Source: PHAA01 sp964457945 (lineage in GTDB: Bacteria > Bacillota > Syntrophomonadia > Syntrophomonadales > Syntrophomonadaceae). Taken from it: a DNA stretch of 64,000 nt. The notes below the pieces were generated by a model. The model made no database searches, was not told the DNA's origin, and saw nothing but the letters and a program-made list of their open reading frames with translations. The position numbers and the translations under genes were made by a program. The DNA is taken from assembly GCA_964457945.1 (NCBI GenBank), contig CAYWFX010000013.1:1-64000 (forward strand), given 5' to 3'. This document shows, piece by piece, positions 1 to 7,736 of the stretch (its first letter is position 1; each line of letters opens with the position of its first letter).

Positions 1-47
1 CCCACCGCAGTCTGGATAAATTCCTTTTTACTAAAATCTGCAAACAT
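1..47 (-). CDS. 5' end of a gene of unknown function (partial)
   Basis: An ATG at 47-45 (minus strand) is preceded by AAAGGAG with a 9 to 10 nt spacing, a strong ribosome binding site. The visible peptide begins MFADFSKKEFIQTAVG and runs off the window edge. Too little is present to name a family. The stretch from 48 to 187 carries the upstream region of this gene, with a small AGAAC-ATAG-GTTCT inverted repeat at 74-87 that could be an operator. Confidence 0.5.
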   Translation of the reverse strand, partial: MFADFSKKEFIQTAV

Positions 48-187
48 AATGGCACGCTCCTTTATAGAGAATAAGAACATAGGTTCTGTTAATTATCTTA
101 AAAGCAAACAAGCGTTCTGTCAATAGTTAAAAGAAAAAATATCTAGATATTCTAAATTGAAAAGGATCGCAGCAATGATGACTGGGT

Positions 188-934
188 CTATATGGCGAAT
201 TCGCTAATTAGTCGGTTTACTTCTTCGGGTTTTTCTAACATGACGAAATGGCCAGCATCGGCAACAACCTCCAGGGTGCAATGGTTGATATTGCTGCTTA
301 AATACTGGGATAGTTTAAGGGGAGTAAGTTTATCCTCAGCTCCGACTATGACCAGAGCGGGTAAGCTGATTTTATCCAGCTCCTGGCTGACGTCGAAGTC
401 ATTGCAGGCATTAAAATCTGTATATAGGATAGATGGAGCCACTGCGCCAAAAGTATTTACCATATCTTCTACTATCGCAGACGAAGTTTGAGAAGAAAAA
501 GCCATGCGAATGAAACCGGGATCATTCTGGCCCTTGCTTAGAGCATCTAGCAGGGCTGGCATTACCTTCATGCGCTGTCCGGCTCCAATTAGGATGATTC
601 CGTCCAGCCCTTCGGGATAATTAAGAGCACAGGTGATGGCTATGGCGGCTCCCATAGAGTGCCCCACCAGGTAAAGGGGGCGGGGGAGTTGGACCGCTAA
701 TAGGAAATCTGCCACGCTAGCAGCACACTCGGCAATGCTGGTTCCAGCTTTTCCCCCGGACTGGCCGTGTCCGGGCAAATCCAGCGCAATGCTATTGATC
801 CCCAGATTCATCTGATGGTACCACACCGCATGATTACCTCCAACACCGTGAATAAATAGCAAGCTGCCCGGCAGCTTATCGCCAGCATGTTGTTGGTAAT
901 GAAAATCCGTTCCCCTGATATTAATAACCCCCAT
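188..934 (-). CDS. Alpha/beta hydrolase
   Basis: This 248-residue protein has the alpha/beta-hydrolase fold signature. The oxyanion-hole motif FIHGVGG lies near residues 27-33 and the nucleophile elbow GHSMG at 91-95 (Ser93). The acid is probably Asp201 (VGAEDK) and the base His229 (DAGHF), so the catalytic triad is intact. The substrate cannot be read from the sequence; esterase, carbon-carbon hydrolase and haloperoxidase-like relatives share these motifs. There is no signal peptide, so it should be cytoplasmic. It reads on the minus strand, apart from the tup genes. The partial gene at 1-47 has its own ribosome binding site about 140 nt downstream, so a shared transcript is possible but not shown. 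Confidence 0.85.
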   Translation of the reverse strand: MGVINIRGTDFHYQQHAGDKLPGSLLFIHGVGGNHAVWYHQMNLGINSIALDLPGHGQSGGKAGTSIAECAASVADFLLAVQLPRPLYLVGHSMGAAIAITCALNYPEGLDGIILIGAGQRMKVMPALLDALSKGQNDPGFIRMAFSSQTSSAIVEDMVNTFGAVAPSILYTDFNACNDFDVSQELDKISLPALVIVGAEDKLTPLKLSQYLSSNINHCTLEVVADAGHFVMLEKPEEVNRLISEFAI

Positions 935-1153
935 GTCTTCAACTCCTTTTCAAAGTACCTATTTCTTATATATCTATCTTATACCAATTAATTACTTTGT
1001 GGACCAAATATTTTTTGATAGTCCCTTTTAGCTAATCCTGCTATATATCAACTGCCCTTGTTAAAAACTTGTATTTTGTATAACATAGTATTATAAAGTT
1101 AAATAATGGTCTCCGAGTTCATATTTCTAATGTCTGCACGACAATGATATATG

Positions 1154-1260
1154 AACCGTTAGGGTGCAGCTGGAAACGGTTACACCTCCCATCGAGGAAA
1201 GGAGAGATGCCATAGAGAAAGCTGATGGATCTTCGTTACCTTTGCAGTTGTGGGCCTTAT
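1154..1260 (+). ncRNA. Candidate Moco/Tuco riboswitch upstream of tupA
   Basis: The leader of tupA contains a compact folded region. AACCGTT (1154-1160) pairs with AACGGTT (1175-1181) and CTCC (1186-1189) with GGAG (1201-1204). After that come GATGCC, a GAAAGCTGATGG segment and GTTACCTTTGC. The arrangement resembles the Moco RNA motif, whose variants (Tuco) precede tungsten cofactor and tungstate uptake genes. The position directly before a tungstate transporter supports it. I matched it from memory of the motif, not by a covariance search. The rest of the 935-1346 gap shows only AT-rich sequence and possible promoter hexamers near 1059-1097. Confidence 0.6.
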
Positions 1261-1346
1261 ATTTTGGGTCAGCCAATCTGCTAAGGGAAAATTATTATTA
1301 GTTGTAGCTGAATTTCTAGAAAATATCAAGGAGGATTGGATAAAAC

Positions 1347-2210
1347 ATGAAAAAGAAAAGCTTAGCTCTAATACTTATGTTATTATTCGCATTTGTTAGT
1401 TTAGCTGGCTGCGCTTCCAAACAAGCAGCCAAAACTCCAGAGCCTGCTCCTGCCCCGGCAGCGGAAAAGACATTAAAGATGGCTACCACTACCAGTACTC
1501 AGGACTCCGGACTGTTAGATGTCCTGGTTCCCCAGTTTAAAACGGATACCGGCTACACCCTAAAGGTTATTGCAGTTGGTTCCGGACAAGCCATGGATAT
1601 GGGTGCCAAAGGTGACGTTGATGTTCTTCTGGTTCACTCCCGGGCAGCCGAGGATAAGTTAGTGGCTGACGGCTTCGGTGTTAATCGCAAGGATGTTATG
1701 CATAACGACTTTATTATTATTGGGCCAGCCAACGATCCTGCTAAAATTAAGGGCGAAACCGATACAGTCAAAGCCATGACCAAAATATCTCAGGCCAAAG
1801 CAACCTTCCTTTCCCGCGGTGACAAATCGGGAACCAATACCAAGGAATTGGATCTATGGAAAAAAGCAGGGATTACCCCGGCGGGCGACTGGTATAAAAA
1901 CGTAGGCAAAGGTATGGGAGATACCTTCCGCATGGCCGATGAAATGAAGGGCTATACTCTGATTGACCGGGCAACCTACCTAGCCCTGAAGGATAAATAT
2001 AAGCTGGAGATTATGGTAGAGAAGGATAAACCACTGCTCAATCCTTATGGAGTTATCGCAGTTAACAAGGCCAAGTTCGCCAATGTTGATTATGATGGAG
2101 CCATGAAGTTTGTGGATTGGATTACCTCCGAAAAGATACAGAAAATGATCGCTGAGTTTGGCAAGGATAAATACGGGCAGTCCTTGTTTATACCAGATGC
2201 TATAAAATAG
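1347..2210 (+). CDS. tupA: Tungstate ABC transporter, substrate-binding lipoprotein
   Basis: This 287-residue extracytoplasmic binding protein captures tungstate for import. It has a lipoprotein signal peptide with lipobox SLAGC and lipidated Cys22, then an Ala/Pro-rich linker. The mature domain starts with the TTTSTQDSGLLD signature of the TupA/PBP-like family. Other family features are GSGQAMDMGAKGDVDV, the SRGDKSGTN segment and the NPYGVIAVN motif near the C-terminus. The start follows AAGGAGG with a suitable gap. It is the first gene of tupABC. Its leader carries a candidate molybdenum/tungsten cofactor riboswitch, and a strong hairpin follows it, which would give more binding protein than permease. 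Tungstate rather than molybdate is inferred from the signature. Confidence 0.92.
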   Translation: MKKKSLALILMLLFAFVSLAGCASKQAAKTPEPAPAPAAEKTLKMATTTSTQDSGLLDVLVPQFKTDTGYTLKVIAVGSGQAMDMGAKGDVDVLLVHSRAAEDKLVADGFGVNRKDVMHNDFIIIGPANDPAKIKGETDTVKAMTKISQAKATFLSRGDKSGTNTKELDLWKKAGITPAGDWYKNVGKGMGDTFRMADEMKGYTLIDRATYLALKDKYKLEIMVEKDKPLLNPYGVIAVNKAKFANVDYDGAMKFVDWITSEKIQKMIAEFGKDKYGQSLFIPDAIK

Positions 2211-2224
2211 TGTTTTGAAAAATG

Positions 2225-2279
2225 GCCGGTGAAAAGTCCATCTGTAACTAATGGACTTTTTCACTGGCTTTTGTTTTTT
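2225..2279 (+). terminator. Intercistronic terminator/attenuator between tupA and tupB
   Basis: GCCGGTGAAAAGTCCAT (2225-2241) pairs with ATGGACTTTTTCACTGGC (2251-2268), with one wobble and one bulge, and TTTTGTTTTTT follows. It lies between the binding-protein gene and the permease gene, so partial termination here would set their expression ratio. The ribosome binding site of tupB lies downstream of it. Confidence 0.85.
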
Positions 2280-2316
2280 AGAAATTCTTAGTCAGTCCGG
2301 GTTAGGGAGGATGTTC

Positions 2317-3036
2317 ATGGAGATTATAATTCAAGGTATTAAAGAAGGTTTCCTGCTGGTATGGTCTATGGATCCTAAAATCATACAGATTACCCTCGTA
2401 TCCCTGCAGGTATCTTTAAGTGCTCTGCTCATAGCTGCCTGCCTTGGGATACCCATCGGCGCTGCTTTAGCCCTAAAAGACATGCCAGGCCGAAGACTGT
2501 TTTTGAATATCGCCTATACCTTTATGGGTCTGCCTCCGGTTTTGGCCGGTCTTATCGTATATTTAGTTTTGACTACCCGTGGACCATTGGGGCAGTTCCA
2601 ATTGCTATTTACCCCTGCTGCCATGATATGTGCCCAGATATTACTGGCATTCCCTATAATCTGCGGTCTGACTGCGCGGACGGTTATGGCTCAACGCCAG
2701 GAGGTATATGATACCGCAGTGACTCTGGGAGCATCACGACGCCAGGCGGCCTGGGCCATTATTCGGGAATCGCGCATGGGCATTATTGCTGCCCTTACAA
2801 CCGCATTAGGCCGACTCGTGGCGGAAGTGGGAGCAGTTATGTTGGTGGGTGGTAATATTGAAGGCAGCACCAGGGTATTAACCACTTCCATTGTTTTAGA
2901 AACTCGGATGGGAGAGGACAGTCGGGCCATTGGCATCGGAATTATATTGCTGGTAATTTCCTTTTCCATTATTGTGATAATTAATCTCTTGGAAAAGAGG
3001 TCTTTTAAAAATGACGCAGGTATTCAAATTACATAA
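2317..3036 (+). CDS. tupB: Tungstate ABC transporter, permease
   Basis: This 239-residue membrane protein is the channel subunit of the importer. About five to six hydrophobic segments are visible. The cytoplasmic loop with the EAA-type motif (DTAVTLGASRRQAAWAIIRESR) that docks to the ATPase is intact. The chosen ATG at 2317 sits 6 nt after AGGGAGG; the ATG at 2311 is too close to that site, and earlier in-frame starts lie inside the terminator hairpin. It overlaps tupC by 26 nt, which suggests translational coupling. The name comes from its place between tupA and tupC and from the general TupB/ModB-like layout. Confidence 0.88.
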   Translation: MEIIIQGIKEGFLLVWSMDPKIIQITLVSLQVSLSALLIAACLGIPIGAALALKDMPGRRLFLNIAYTFMGLPPVLAGLIVYLVLTTRGPLGQFQLLFTPAAMICAQILLAFPIICGLTARTVMAQRQEVYDTAVTLGASRRQAAWAIIRESRMGIIAALTTALGRLVAEVGAVMLVGGNIEGSTRVLTTSIVLETRMGEDSRAIGIGIILLVISFSIIVIINLLEKRSFKNDAGIQIT

Positions 3037-3745
3037 AATCATAAAACGATACGGTCAGCGGGAAGTTTTGCATATAGACGAACTCACCATTCCAGGGCAA
3101 AAAATCTGCGCCATACTGGGACCTAACGGATCGGGAAAAACTACTCTGATGCGAATTATGGCCCTGCTTACCAGGAATGATACGGGAACGGTTGAGGTTC
3201 TAGGTGAAGATATTCATTGGGGTAAAGAGCAGCTGCTTAAGCTCAGGCGGCAGATGACCATGGTTACCCAGACCTCCTTCATGTTTGAGGGTAATGTTTA
3301 TGCTAATGTCGCTTACGGCTTAAAGATAAGAAGAAAGCCAGAGCGAGAAATCCGCTCTGCAGTTGAAAAAAGCCTGGAATTACTGGGCATGTCTGATTTT
3401 ATTGCAGCGGATGCCCGCAACTTGTCTGGAGGAGAACGGCAAAAGGTAGCCATCGCCCGCGCTCTGGCGGTGGAACCCAGGGTGTTATTCCTAGACGAAC
3501 CGACTGCTAACATCGATCCGCAGAGCGCGGTAGAAATAGAACACCACGTACAGTTTATCAACCGGGAGCTGGGTACTACCATTATCCTGGTAACCCACAA
3601 CCTATTCCAGGCGCGCAGGTTAGCGGATGAAGTCTTTTTTATGTGGGATGGAAAAATGGTTGAGAAAGGGAGTGCTCAGGAGATCTTCGAGCAGCCCCAG
3701 GACGAAAGAACCAGATCCTTTCTAAGTGGCGAAACTGTATTTTAG
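3011..3745 (+). CDS. tupC: Tungstate ABC transporter, ATP-binding protein
   Basis: This 244-residue ATPase powers tungstate import. All motifs are intact: Walker A GPNGSGKT (37-44), Q-loop Gln87, signature LSGGERQ (138-144), Walker B VLFLDEP (158-164) and H-loop His196. Its start lies inside the end of tupB, with GAGG about 10 nt upstream. It has no C-terminal TOBE/MOP molybdate-binding extension, so it is close to the minimal ABC domain length. It is the last gene of the tup operon; a terminator-like hairpin follows. Confidence 0.9.
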   Translation: MTQVFKLHKIIKRYGQREVLHIDELTIPGQKICAILGPNGSGKTTLMRIMALLTRNDTGTVEVLGEDIHWGKEQLLKLRRQMTMVTQTSFMFEGNVYANVAYGLKIRRKPEREIRSAVEKSLELLGMSDFIAADARNLSGGERQKVAIARALAVEPRVLFLDEPTANIDPQSAVEIEHHVQFINRELGTTIILVTHNLFQARRLADEVFFMWDGKMVEKGSAQEIFEQPQDERTRSFLSGETVF

Positions 3746-3777
3746 GTTATTCTTTGATAGCCGCTCAGGTTTAAAAT

Positions 3778-3820
3778 AAATCCTTCCCGGTAATAATGAA
3801 AAGTACAGGGAGGGATTTTT
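3778..3820 (+). terminator. Hairpin ending tupC and covering the spoIIR ribosome binding site
   Basis: AAATCCTTCCC (3778-3788) pairs with GGGAGGGATTT (3808-3818) with one wobble, and a T-run follows. The right arm contains the only good Shine-Dalgarno sequence of spoIIR. The structure can terminate tup transcripts, and in any read-through message it would hide the spoIIR ribosome binding site. Confidence 0.6.
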
Positions 3821-3823
3821 ATT

Positions 3824-4390
3824 ATGTATAAAAGGCTATTAGGAATTATCATTATTTTAGCGGGCGTTTTTTCAGTGGGAATGGTAGTGGCTAACCAGGG
3901 AGAGCCCCTTGCCCAGAGTGTATTTCGCCTGCATGTAATCGCCAATAGTGACGACCCAGCAGATCAAGCCCTCAAAATGGCTGTAAAAGATGACATTGTT
4001 GCCATGATGAAGCAAGAATTTACAGGGGTTGAAGATGCAGGAGAAGCCAGGAAAATGGCGCAGCAGGACATCCCCCGAATTAAGGCCTTGGCGCAAGCGA
4101 AAATAAAAGCTAACGGTTATGATTATCCCGTAGAAGTAAATGTGGGCGAATATGATTTCCCCACCAAATCCTATGGTAATCTGGTATTCCCTTCGGGAAA
4201 ATACCACGCACTAAGAGTGGTAATAGGAGAAGGCCAGGGCAAGAATTGGTGGTGCGTTCTATTCCCGCCACTTTGCCTGGTATCTTCGACAGATCAAGGA
4301 CTAAGCTTGAGCAGTCCCCAGCAAGCCCAGGTCACCTTTAAGTGCTTAGAACTGATCCCCAAAGGGGTAAAGTTAGGCCAAGAAAAATAA
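3824..4390 (+). CDS. spoIIR: Stage II sporulation protein R
   Basis: SpoIIR is made in the forespore and exported to the intermembrane space. There it triggers SpoIIGA to process pro-sigma-E in the mother cell. The 188-residue product has an N-terminal hydrophobic segment (residues 5-23), then the family motif FRLHVIANSD and the C-terminal motif NWWCVLFPPLCLV. Length and motif order match the family. GGGAGGG lies 9 nt before the ATG but sits in the arm of a hairpin. In Bacillus the gene depends on sigma-F; I could not see a convincing sigma-F promoter here. The gene is followed by the first block of structured repeats. Confidence 0.93.
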   Translation: MYKRLLGIIIILAGVFSVGMVVANQGEPLAQSVFRLHVIANSDDPADQALKMAVKDDIVAMMKQEFTGVEDAGEARKMAQQDIPRIKALAQAKIKANGYDYPVEVNVGEYDFPTKSYGNLVFPSGKYHALRVVIGEGQGKNWWCVLFPPLCLVSSTDQGLSLSSPQQAQVTFKCLELIPKGVKLGQEK

Positions 4391-4400
4391 TAGTAATGGT

Positions 4401-4720
4401 GCATTATTTATTGATAATGCGCAGCAACAAATATGCTGATTTCATTTCCCAATAAACGAAAGACGGGGACTGGGGTTGGCTGTTGACTGCAAGCTGAGTG
4501 GACAAATTTAGCAATTCTGCCTGCTCCGGCTCCGGAGGCTCGGGCTGTCAACTGCTTGTCAGACGAGTTCCAGGGGGTTCCCGGCCAACCGCCCATCCGT
4601 GGGCGGTGACCGGCTCGGAACGTCCTGTTCCTCGCCCCCTTCCACTCATCTGTCTGCGCAGGACAGCACGGCCTGCTGCGCAACGTCGCATTCATAATTG
4701 CTAAATTTGTCCTGTGCATC
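4401..4720 (+). repeat. Structured repeat element, copy A (plus orientation)
   Basis: Non-coding element with nested stems. The outer 17-bp stem is GGACAAATTTAGCAATT (4500-4516) with its complement at 4696-4712. A second stem joins 4537-4549 and 4661-4673. CAGGGG (4571-4576) faces CCCCCTT (4635-4641) and encloses two hairpins: CCGGCCA/TGACCGG with inner CCGCCCA/TGGGCGG (apex CATCCGTG, 4581-4613), and GGAAC-GTCCT-GTTCC (4617-4631). The left flank 4401-4460 holds the ATGCGCAGCAACAAATATGCTG end sequence also seen at 33799. Copies B, C and D keep these pairings with different bases. Confidence 0.8.
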
Positions 4721-4831
4721 TGACCTTCTTGACAATAACCGTTTTTACCTAGCCAATATTAGATAACAGGAAAGCGGGAACAGCAGTAACTCCGTTCCTT
4801 TCCAGCAAGTATGTTCTCAGATAATATAGCG

Positions 4832-5175
4832 TAACAGAATCAGTAATTATGCTGGCGACCTGACGTAGGAGGCCGTTCTACCCCGCGAAGACGGGAGAGC
4901 GGAAGGGGGCGAGGAACACGATGTTCCGAGCCTGTCATCGACCATGGATGGGAGATTGACAGGGTGCCCCTGGAGCTCGCCCGGCAAGCAGCTGGTAGAA
5001 CGAGCACATACGGGGACATTCCTCCTTGGAGGTGTGTCCCCATACCTTAGCTGATGGGAGCAAGCAGAATTACTAAATCTGTTAGCCCCAGATTACAGTC
5101 AACAGCTAACCCCGGTCCCCTTATATCACAAACTTAATACCGTTTGTTGCGCATTATCAGTCAACTGCGAAGTTA
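4832..5175 (-). repeat. Structured repeat element, copy B (minus orientation)
   Basis: Inverted relative to copy A and very similar to copy C. The outer stem is 4832-4848 with 5068-5084 (15 of 17 paired). The apex CATCCATG and the small hairpin GGAAC/GTTCC are present on the minus strand. A GGGGACA...TGTCCCC palindrome (5009-5043) is inserted compared with copy C. The right end, around 5149-5171, carries TTGTTGCGCATTATCAG then TCAACTGCGAA, the inverted counterpart of the left end of the pairs. Sequence between A and B (4721-4831) shows no gene. Confidence 0.8.
5009..5043. repeat. GGGGAC-type palindrome inside copy B
   Basis: GGGGACA and TGTCCCC arms enclose a nested CCTCC/GGAGG hairpin. The insert is absent from the matching point of copy C (about 33917-33921), where the flanking sequence continues directly. 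Confidence 0.75.
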
Positions 5176-5190
5176 AGTTGTTTACAGCAC

Positions 5191-5216
5191 GGAACGGTTT
5201 ACAGCCGTTCCTTTTT
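5191..5216 (+). terminator. Terminator upstream of ispE
   Basis: GGAACGG (5191-5197) pairs with CCGTTCC (5205-5211) around a 7-nt loop, and TTTTT follows. It closes the structured-repeat block. A TATAAT at 5231-5236 lies just after it and may be the -10 element for ispE, though no good -35 is seen. Confidence 0.75.
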
Positions 5217-5265
5217 AATCGAGCTCAGGATATAATTAGAAAAAATGGCGAGGAGCTCAAGCGGG

Positions 5266-6132
5266 ATGAAGAAACATTTGGAGATAGAAGCCCCGGCCAA
5301 AGTAAACCTGACCCTGAAGGTCTTAGGAAAAAGGACCGATGGCTATCATGAATTGGAATCGGTAATGCAGCAGATTAGCCTTCGGGATAAAATACGCCTG
5401 GAGATCGGAGGGCAAGGTATAAGGGTAGCAAGCAACAGCCAGCTGATCCCGGATAATGAAGAAAATTTAGCTTATCAGGCAGCCCAGTTGCTATATACAA
5501 AATTTTCCATAAAAGCAGGACTCCAAATATTTATAGAGAAGAATATACCAGTAGGAGCCGGTCTGGCAGGTGGAAGCACTGATGCAGCAGCGGTTATGAT
5601 TGGCATTAATGAATTATTTAATCTAGGCCTGAAACGGGAAGAGCTTCTGGAATTGGGACTTGCCATCGGTTCGGATGTTCCATTTTGTCTGCTGGGGGGA
5701 ACCGCCATGGCTCGGGGTCGGGGTGAGATACTAACAGCACTGGGAAAAGGTCCCCGGTTAGACATGCTGCTGGTAAAACCTGATTATCAACTTTCCACCG
5801 CGGCAGTATATCGCGATTTTAGATTAGAAAAGGTTATTCATTCACCTAACAACACGGCTTTTATTGAAGCTTGGCATAAATATGATATGATAGGAATTGT
5901 AGGGCAGATGATAAACGATTTGGAAACAGTCAGCCTTAATATGTGTCCAGAGATTGAGATCATAAAAACTAAGCTGGATGCTCTAGGGGCAACTAATACT
6001 CTGATGTCCGGAAGCGGCCCGAGTGTCATAGGAGTTTTTGCCAGTCAGGCAGAGTCCCAGCAAGCCTGGGAACTCATAAAAGATCAGTATAGAGAAGCCT
6101 ATCTGGTCTCATCATATAATAGAGGTGATTAG
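5266..6132 (+). CDS. ispE: 4-diphosphocytidyl-2-C-methyl-D-erythritol kinase
   Basis: IspE phosphorylates 4-diphosphocytidyl-methylerythritol in the non-mevalonate isoprenoid pathway. The 288-residue protein shows the GHMP-kinase layout: APAKVNL near residue 9 (Lys12), RTDGYHEL, the P-loop PVGAGLAGGSTDAAA (95-109), catalytic Asp137 in GSDVPF and the C-terminal LMSGSGPSVIGVF loop. The ATG at 5266 has AGGAG 10 nt upstream and gives the usual family N-terminus; an in-frame ATG at 5245 lacks a ribosome binding site. Its end supplies the ribosome binding site of the following regulator gene, so the two are probably co-transcribed. Confidence 0.94.
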   Translation: MKKHLEIEAPAKVNLTLKVLGKRTDGYHELESVMQQISLRDKIRLEIGGQGIRVASNSQLIPDNEENLAYQAAQLLYTKFSIKAGLQIFIEKNIPVGAGLAGGSTDAAAVMIGINELFNLGLKREELLELGLAIGSDVPFCLLGGTAMARGRGEILTALGKGPRLDMLLVKPDYQLSTAAVYRDFRLEKVIHSPNNTAFIEAWHKYDMIGIVGQMINDLETVSLNMCPEIEIIKTKLDALGATNTLMSGSGPSVIGVFASQAESQQAWELIKDQYREAYLVSSYNRGD

Positions 6133-6133
6133 C

Positions 6134-6829
6134 ATGCAGGAGAAACGTCTTACCCCGGTAAATCTCGATTCTTATAAACCCCTGCGCGAACTAGTTCTGG
6201 ATGCCATCCGGAGTGCCATTATGAGCGGCATTTTGCAGCCCCGGGAGAGGCTGATGGAGATACAGATGGCAGAGGAGTTAGGGGTATCGCGCACACCTAT
6301 TCGTGAGGCTCTGCGCAAGCTAGAGCTGGAAGGCTTTATTGTAATGGTACCTCGCAAAGGAGCGTATGTTGCGGATCTTTCTTTTAAAGATATAGCCGAT
6401 GTCTTTGAGATTAGAGCTGCCCTGGAAGGCCTGGCAGCTGGGCTGGCAGCAGAAAGAATCACTGAGGAAGAGCTGGAAGACATGGAAAGACTGCTGGTGG
6501 AGAAGCGGGAGGCCATTACCCAAAATGACATTGGCAAGCTGGTAGAGGTAGATACCAAGTTTCATGAATTGATGTACAAAGCTAGTCGCAATGAGAGGTT
6601 GAGTTCGATAATCAGCAACCTCCGTGAGCAAATTCAGCGGTTTCGGCTGACCTCGCTGTCCTTTCCGGGCAGGATGAAGGAGTCTTTGGATGAGCACAAG
6701 AAAATAGTGGAGGCCATCCAGTCCCGGGACAGTCAAATAGCCCGGCACGTGGCACAGGAACATATTGAAAATGCCGAAAATGTTCTCATGGAATGTTTGA
6801 AAAAGGAAGGTCTTTCTATAAGAGAATAA
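6134..6829 (+). CDS. GntR-family regulator with FCD domain
   Basis: The 231-residue protein has an N-terminal winged helix-turn-helix (RERLMEIQMAEELGVSRT, then IREALRKLELEGF) and a C-terminal all-helical FCD ligand-binding domain. The FCD domain has the expected D-x3-R (DVFEIRAALEG) and histidines in FHELMYKAS, EHKKIVEAI and ARHV, which usually bind a metal and a carboxylate effector. FadR-subfamily regulators often control acid or sugar catabolism; the target here is unknown. AGAGGTG lies 6 nt before the ATG, next to the ispE stop; a GTG at 6125 is less likely. Its place between two biosynthetic genes suggests co-transcription rather than local regulation. Confidence 0.88.
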   Translation: MQEKRLTPVNLDSYKPLRELVLDAIRSAIMSGILQPRERLMEIQMAEELGVSRTPIREALRKLELEGFIVMVPRKGAYVADLSFKDIADVFEIRAALEGLAAGLAAERITEEELEDMERLLVEKREAITQNDIGKLVEVDTKFHELMYKASRNERLSSIISNLREQIQRFRLTSLSFPGRMKESLDEHKKIVEAIQSRDSQIARHVAQEHIENAENVLMECLKKEGLSIRE

Positions 6830-6842
6830 TGGAGGAAAAAAC

Positions 6843-7625
6843 ATGGAATACGATGCTGTTATACTCGCTGGCGGCGAAAACAGCAGTGAACTAAAAAAGA
6901 TAGCTCCCTATGACAATGAAGCTCTGATAATTATTGGCAACTATCCCATGATATATTATGTTTACCGTGCTTTGCGCGCTACACCAGCCATCAACAACAT
7001 AATTGTAAGCGGACCGGTGGAAGCCCTGCGCAATATATTACCCCGTGAAGATAAACTCTTTTTTGTAGAGGGCGGGGAGAACGCCATTGACAGCTTTGCC
7101 CATGCGGTAACAATACTGGAGGGCAAGCGAGTAAGCGACAAAGTTTTGGTTGTACCCACCGATGTTCCATTTATTACTTCTGAAGCCATCGAGGACTTCC
7201 TAACCTGTTGCGAAGCCAGTAAAGCCGATTTTTATTACCCGCTAACCTGCAAGGAGGTCAATGAGCGCAAATATCCGGGTGTGGTGCGTACCTATGTGCG
7301 CTTAAAAGAAGGAGTCTTTACTGGAGGAAACCTATTTTTGCTGCGGTCCAAACTGATCCCAGCCTGTTTGGAAATGGGAGTGAAATTGTTCTACAGAAGA
7401 AAGAATCCGCTGGCTATGGCCAGATTATTTGGAGTGAGCCTGGTATGGAAATATTTGCTGGGGCGGCTTAGCATCCAGATGGCGGAAAAAAGATTTTATG
7501 AAGTAGTGGGCATACGGGGCAAGGGAATCATATCTTCTTATGCCGAAGTCGGCGTGGACGTGGATAAACCCTGCGACCTCCAGCTAGCCCAAGAATACCT
7601 GGGGGGTATTAATTTTAGCCGATAA
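6843..7625 (+). CDS. MobA-like nucleotidyltransferase family protein
   Basis: The 260-residue protein has an N-terminal NTP-transferase fold. It opens with AVILAGGENS (the LAGG nucleotide loop) and has the metal-binding VVPTDVPFI segment near residue 100. The C-terminal part carries DVDKPCDLQLA, typical of this group. It could transfer a nucleotidyl group to a sugar phosphate or cofactor, but the substrate is not evident. GGAGG precedes the ATG by a normal gap, and the gene follows the GntR gene by 13 nt. It sits just before glmU, another nucleotidyltransferase with acetyltransferase, but lacks any hexapeptide-repeat domain. Confidence 0.75.
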   Translation: MEYDAVILAGGENSSELKKIAPYDNEALIIIGNYPMIYYVYRALRATPAINNIIVSGPVEALRNILPREDKLFFVEGGENAIDSFAHAVTILEGKRVSDKVLVVPTDVPFITSEAIEDFLTCCEASKADFYYPLTCKEVNERKYPGVVRTYVRLKEGVFTGGNLFLLRSKLIPACLEMGVKLFYRRKNPLAMARLFGVSLVWKYLLGRLSIQMAEKRFYEVVGIRGKGIISSYAEVGVDVDKPCDLQLAQEYLGGINFSR

Positions 7626-7635
7626 GGTTTTTGTT

Positions 7636-7665
7636 TTTACAGCCACTATGATAAAAGGGTATAAT
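7636..7665 (+). promoter_or_regulatory. Sigma-A-type promoter before glmU
   Basis: TTTACA (7636-7641) and TATAAT (7660-7665) are separated by 18 nt. They lie in the gap after the nucleotidyltransferase gene and about 70 nt before the glmU start, so the glmU-prs-bL25 genes may have their own promoter. Confidence 0.55.
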
Positions 7666-7736
7666 ACAATAGGACAAAATTCGAGGCAGAGATGCCTTGA
7701 AAATATTTGGTTATAATGAGGAGAGGTATAAAAAAA

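Noticed and set aside
4408..5043. Reading frames of 67-103 codons on both strands in the first repeat block
   Set aside because: They cross the arms of structured repeats, lack ribosome binding sites, and change frame between copies. The stems, not the codons, are conserved.
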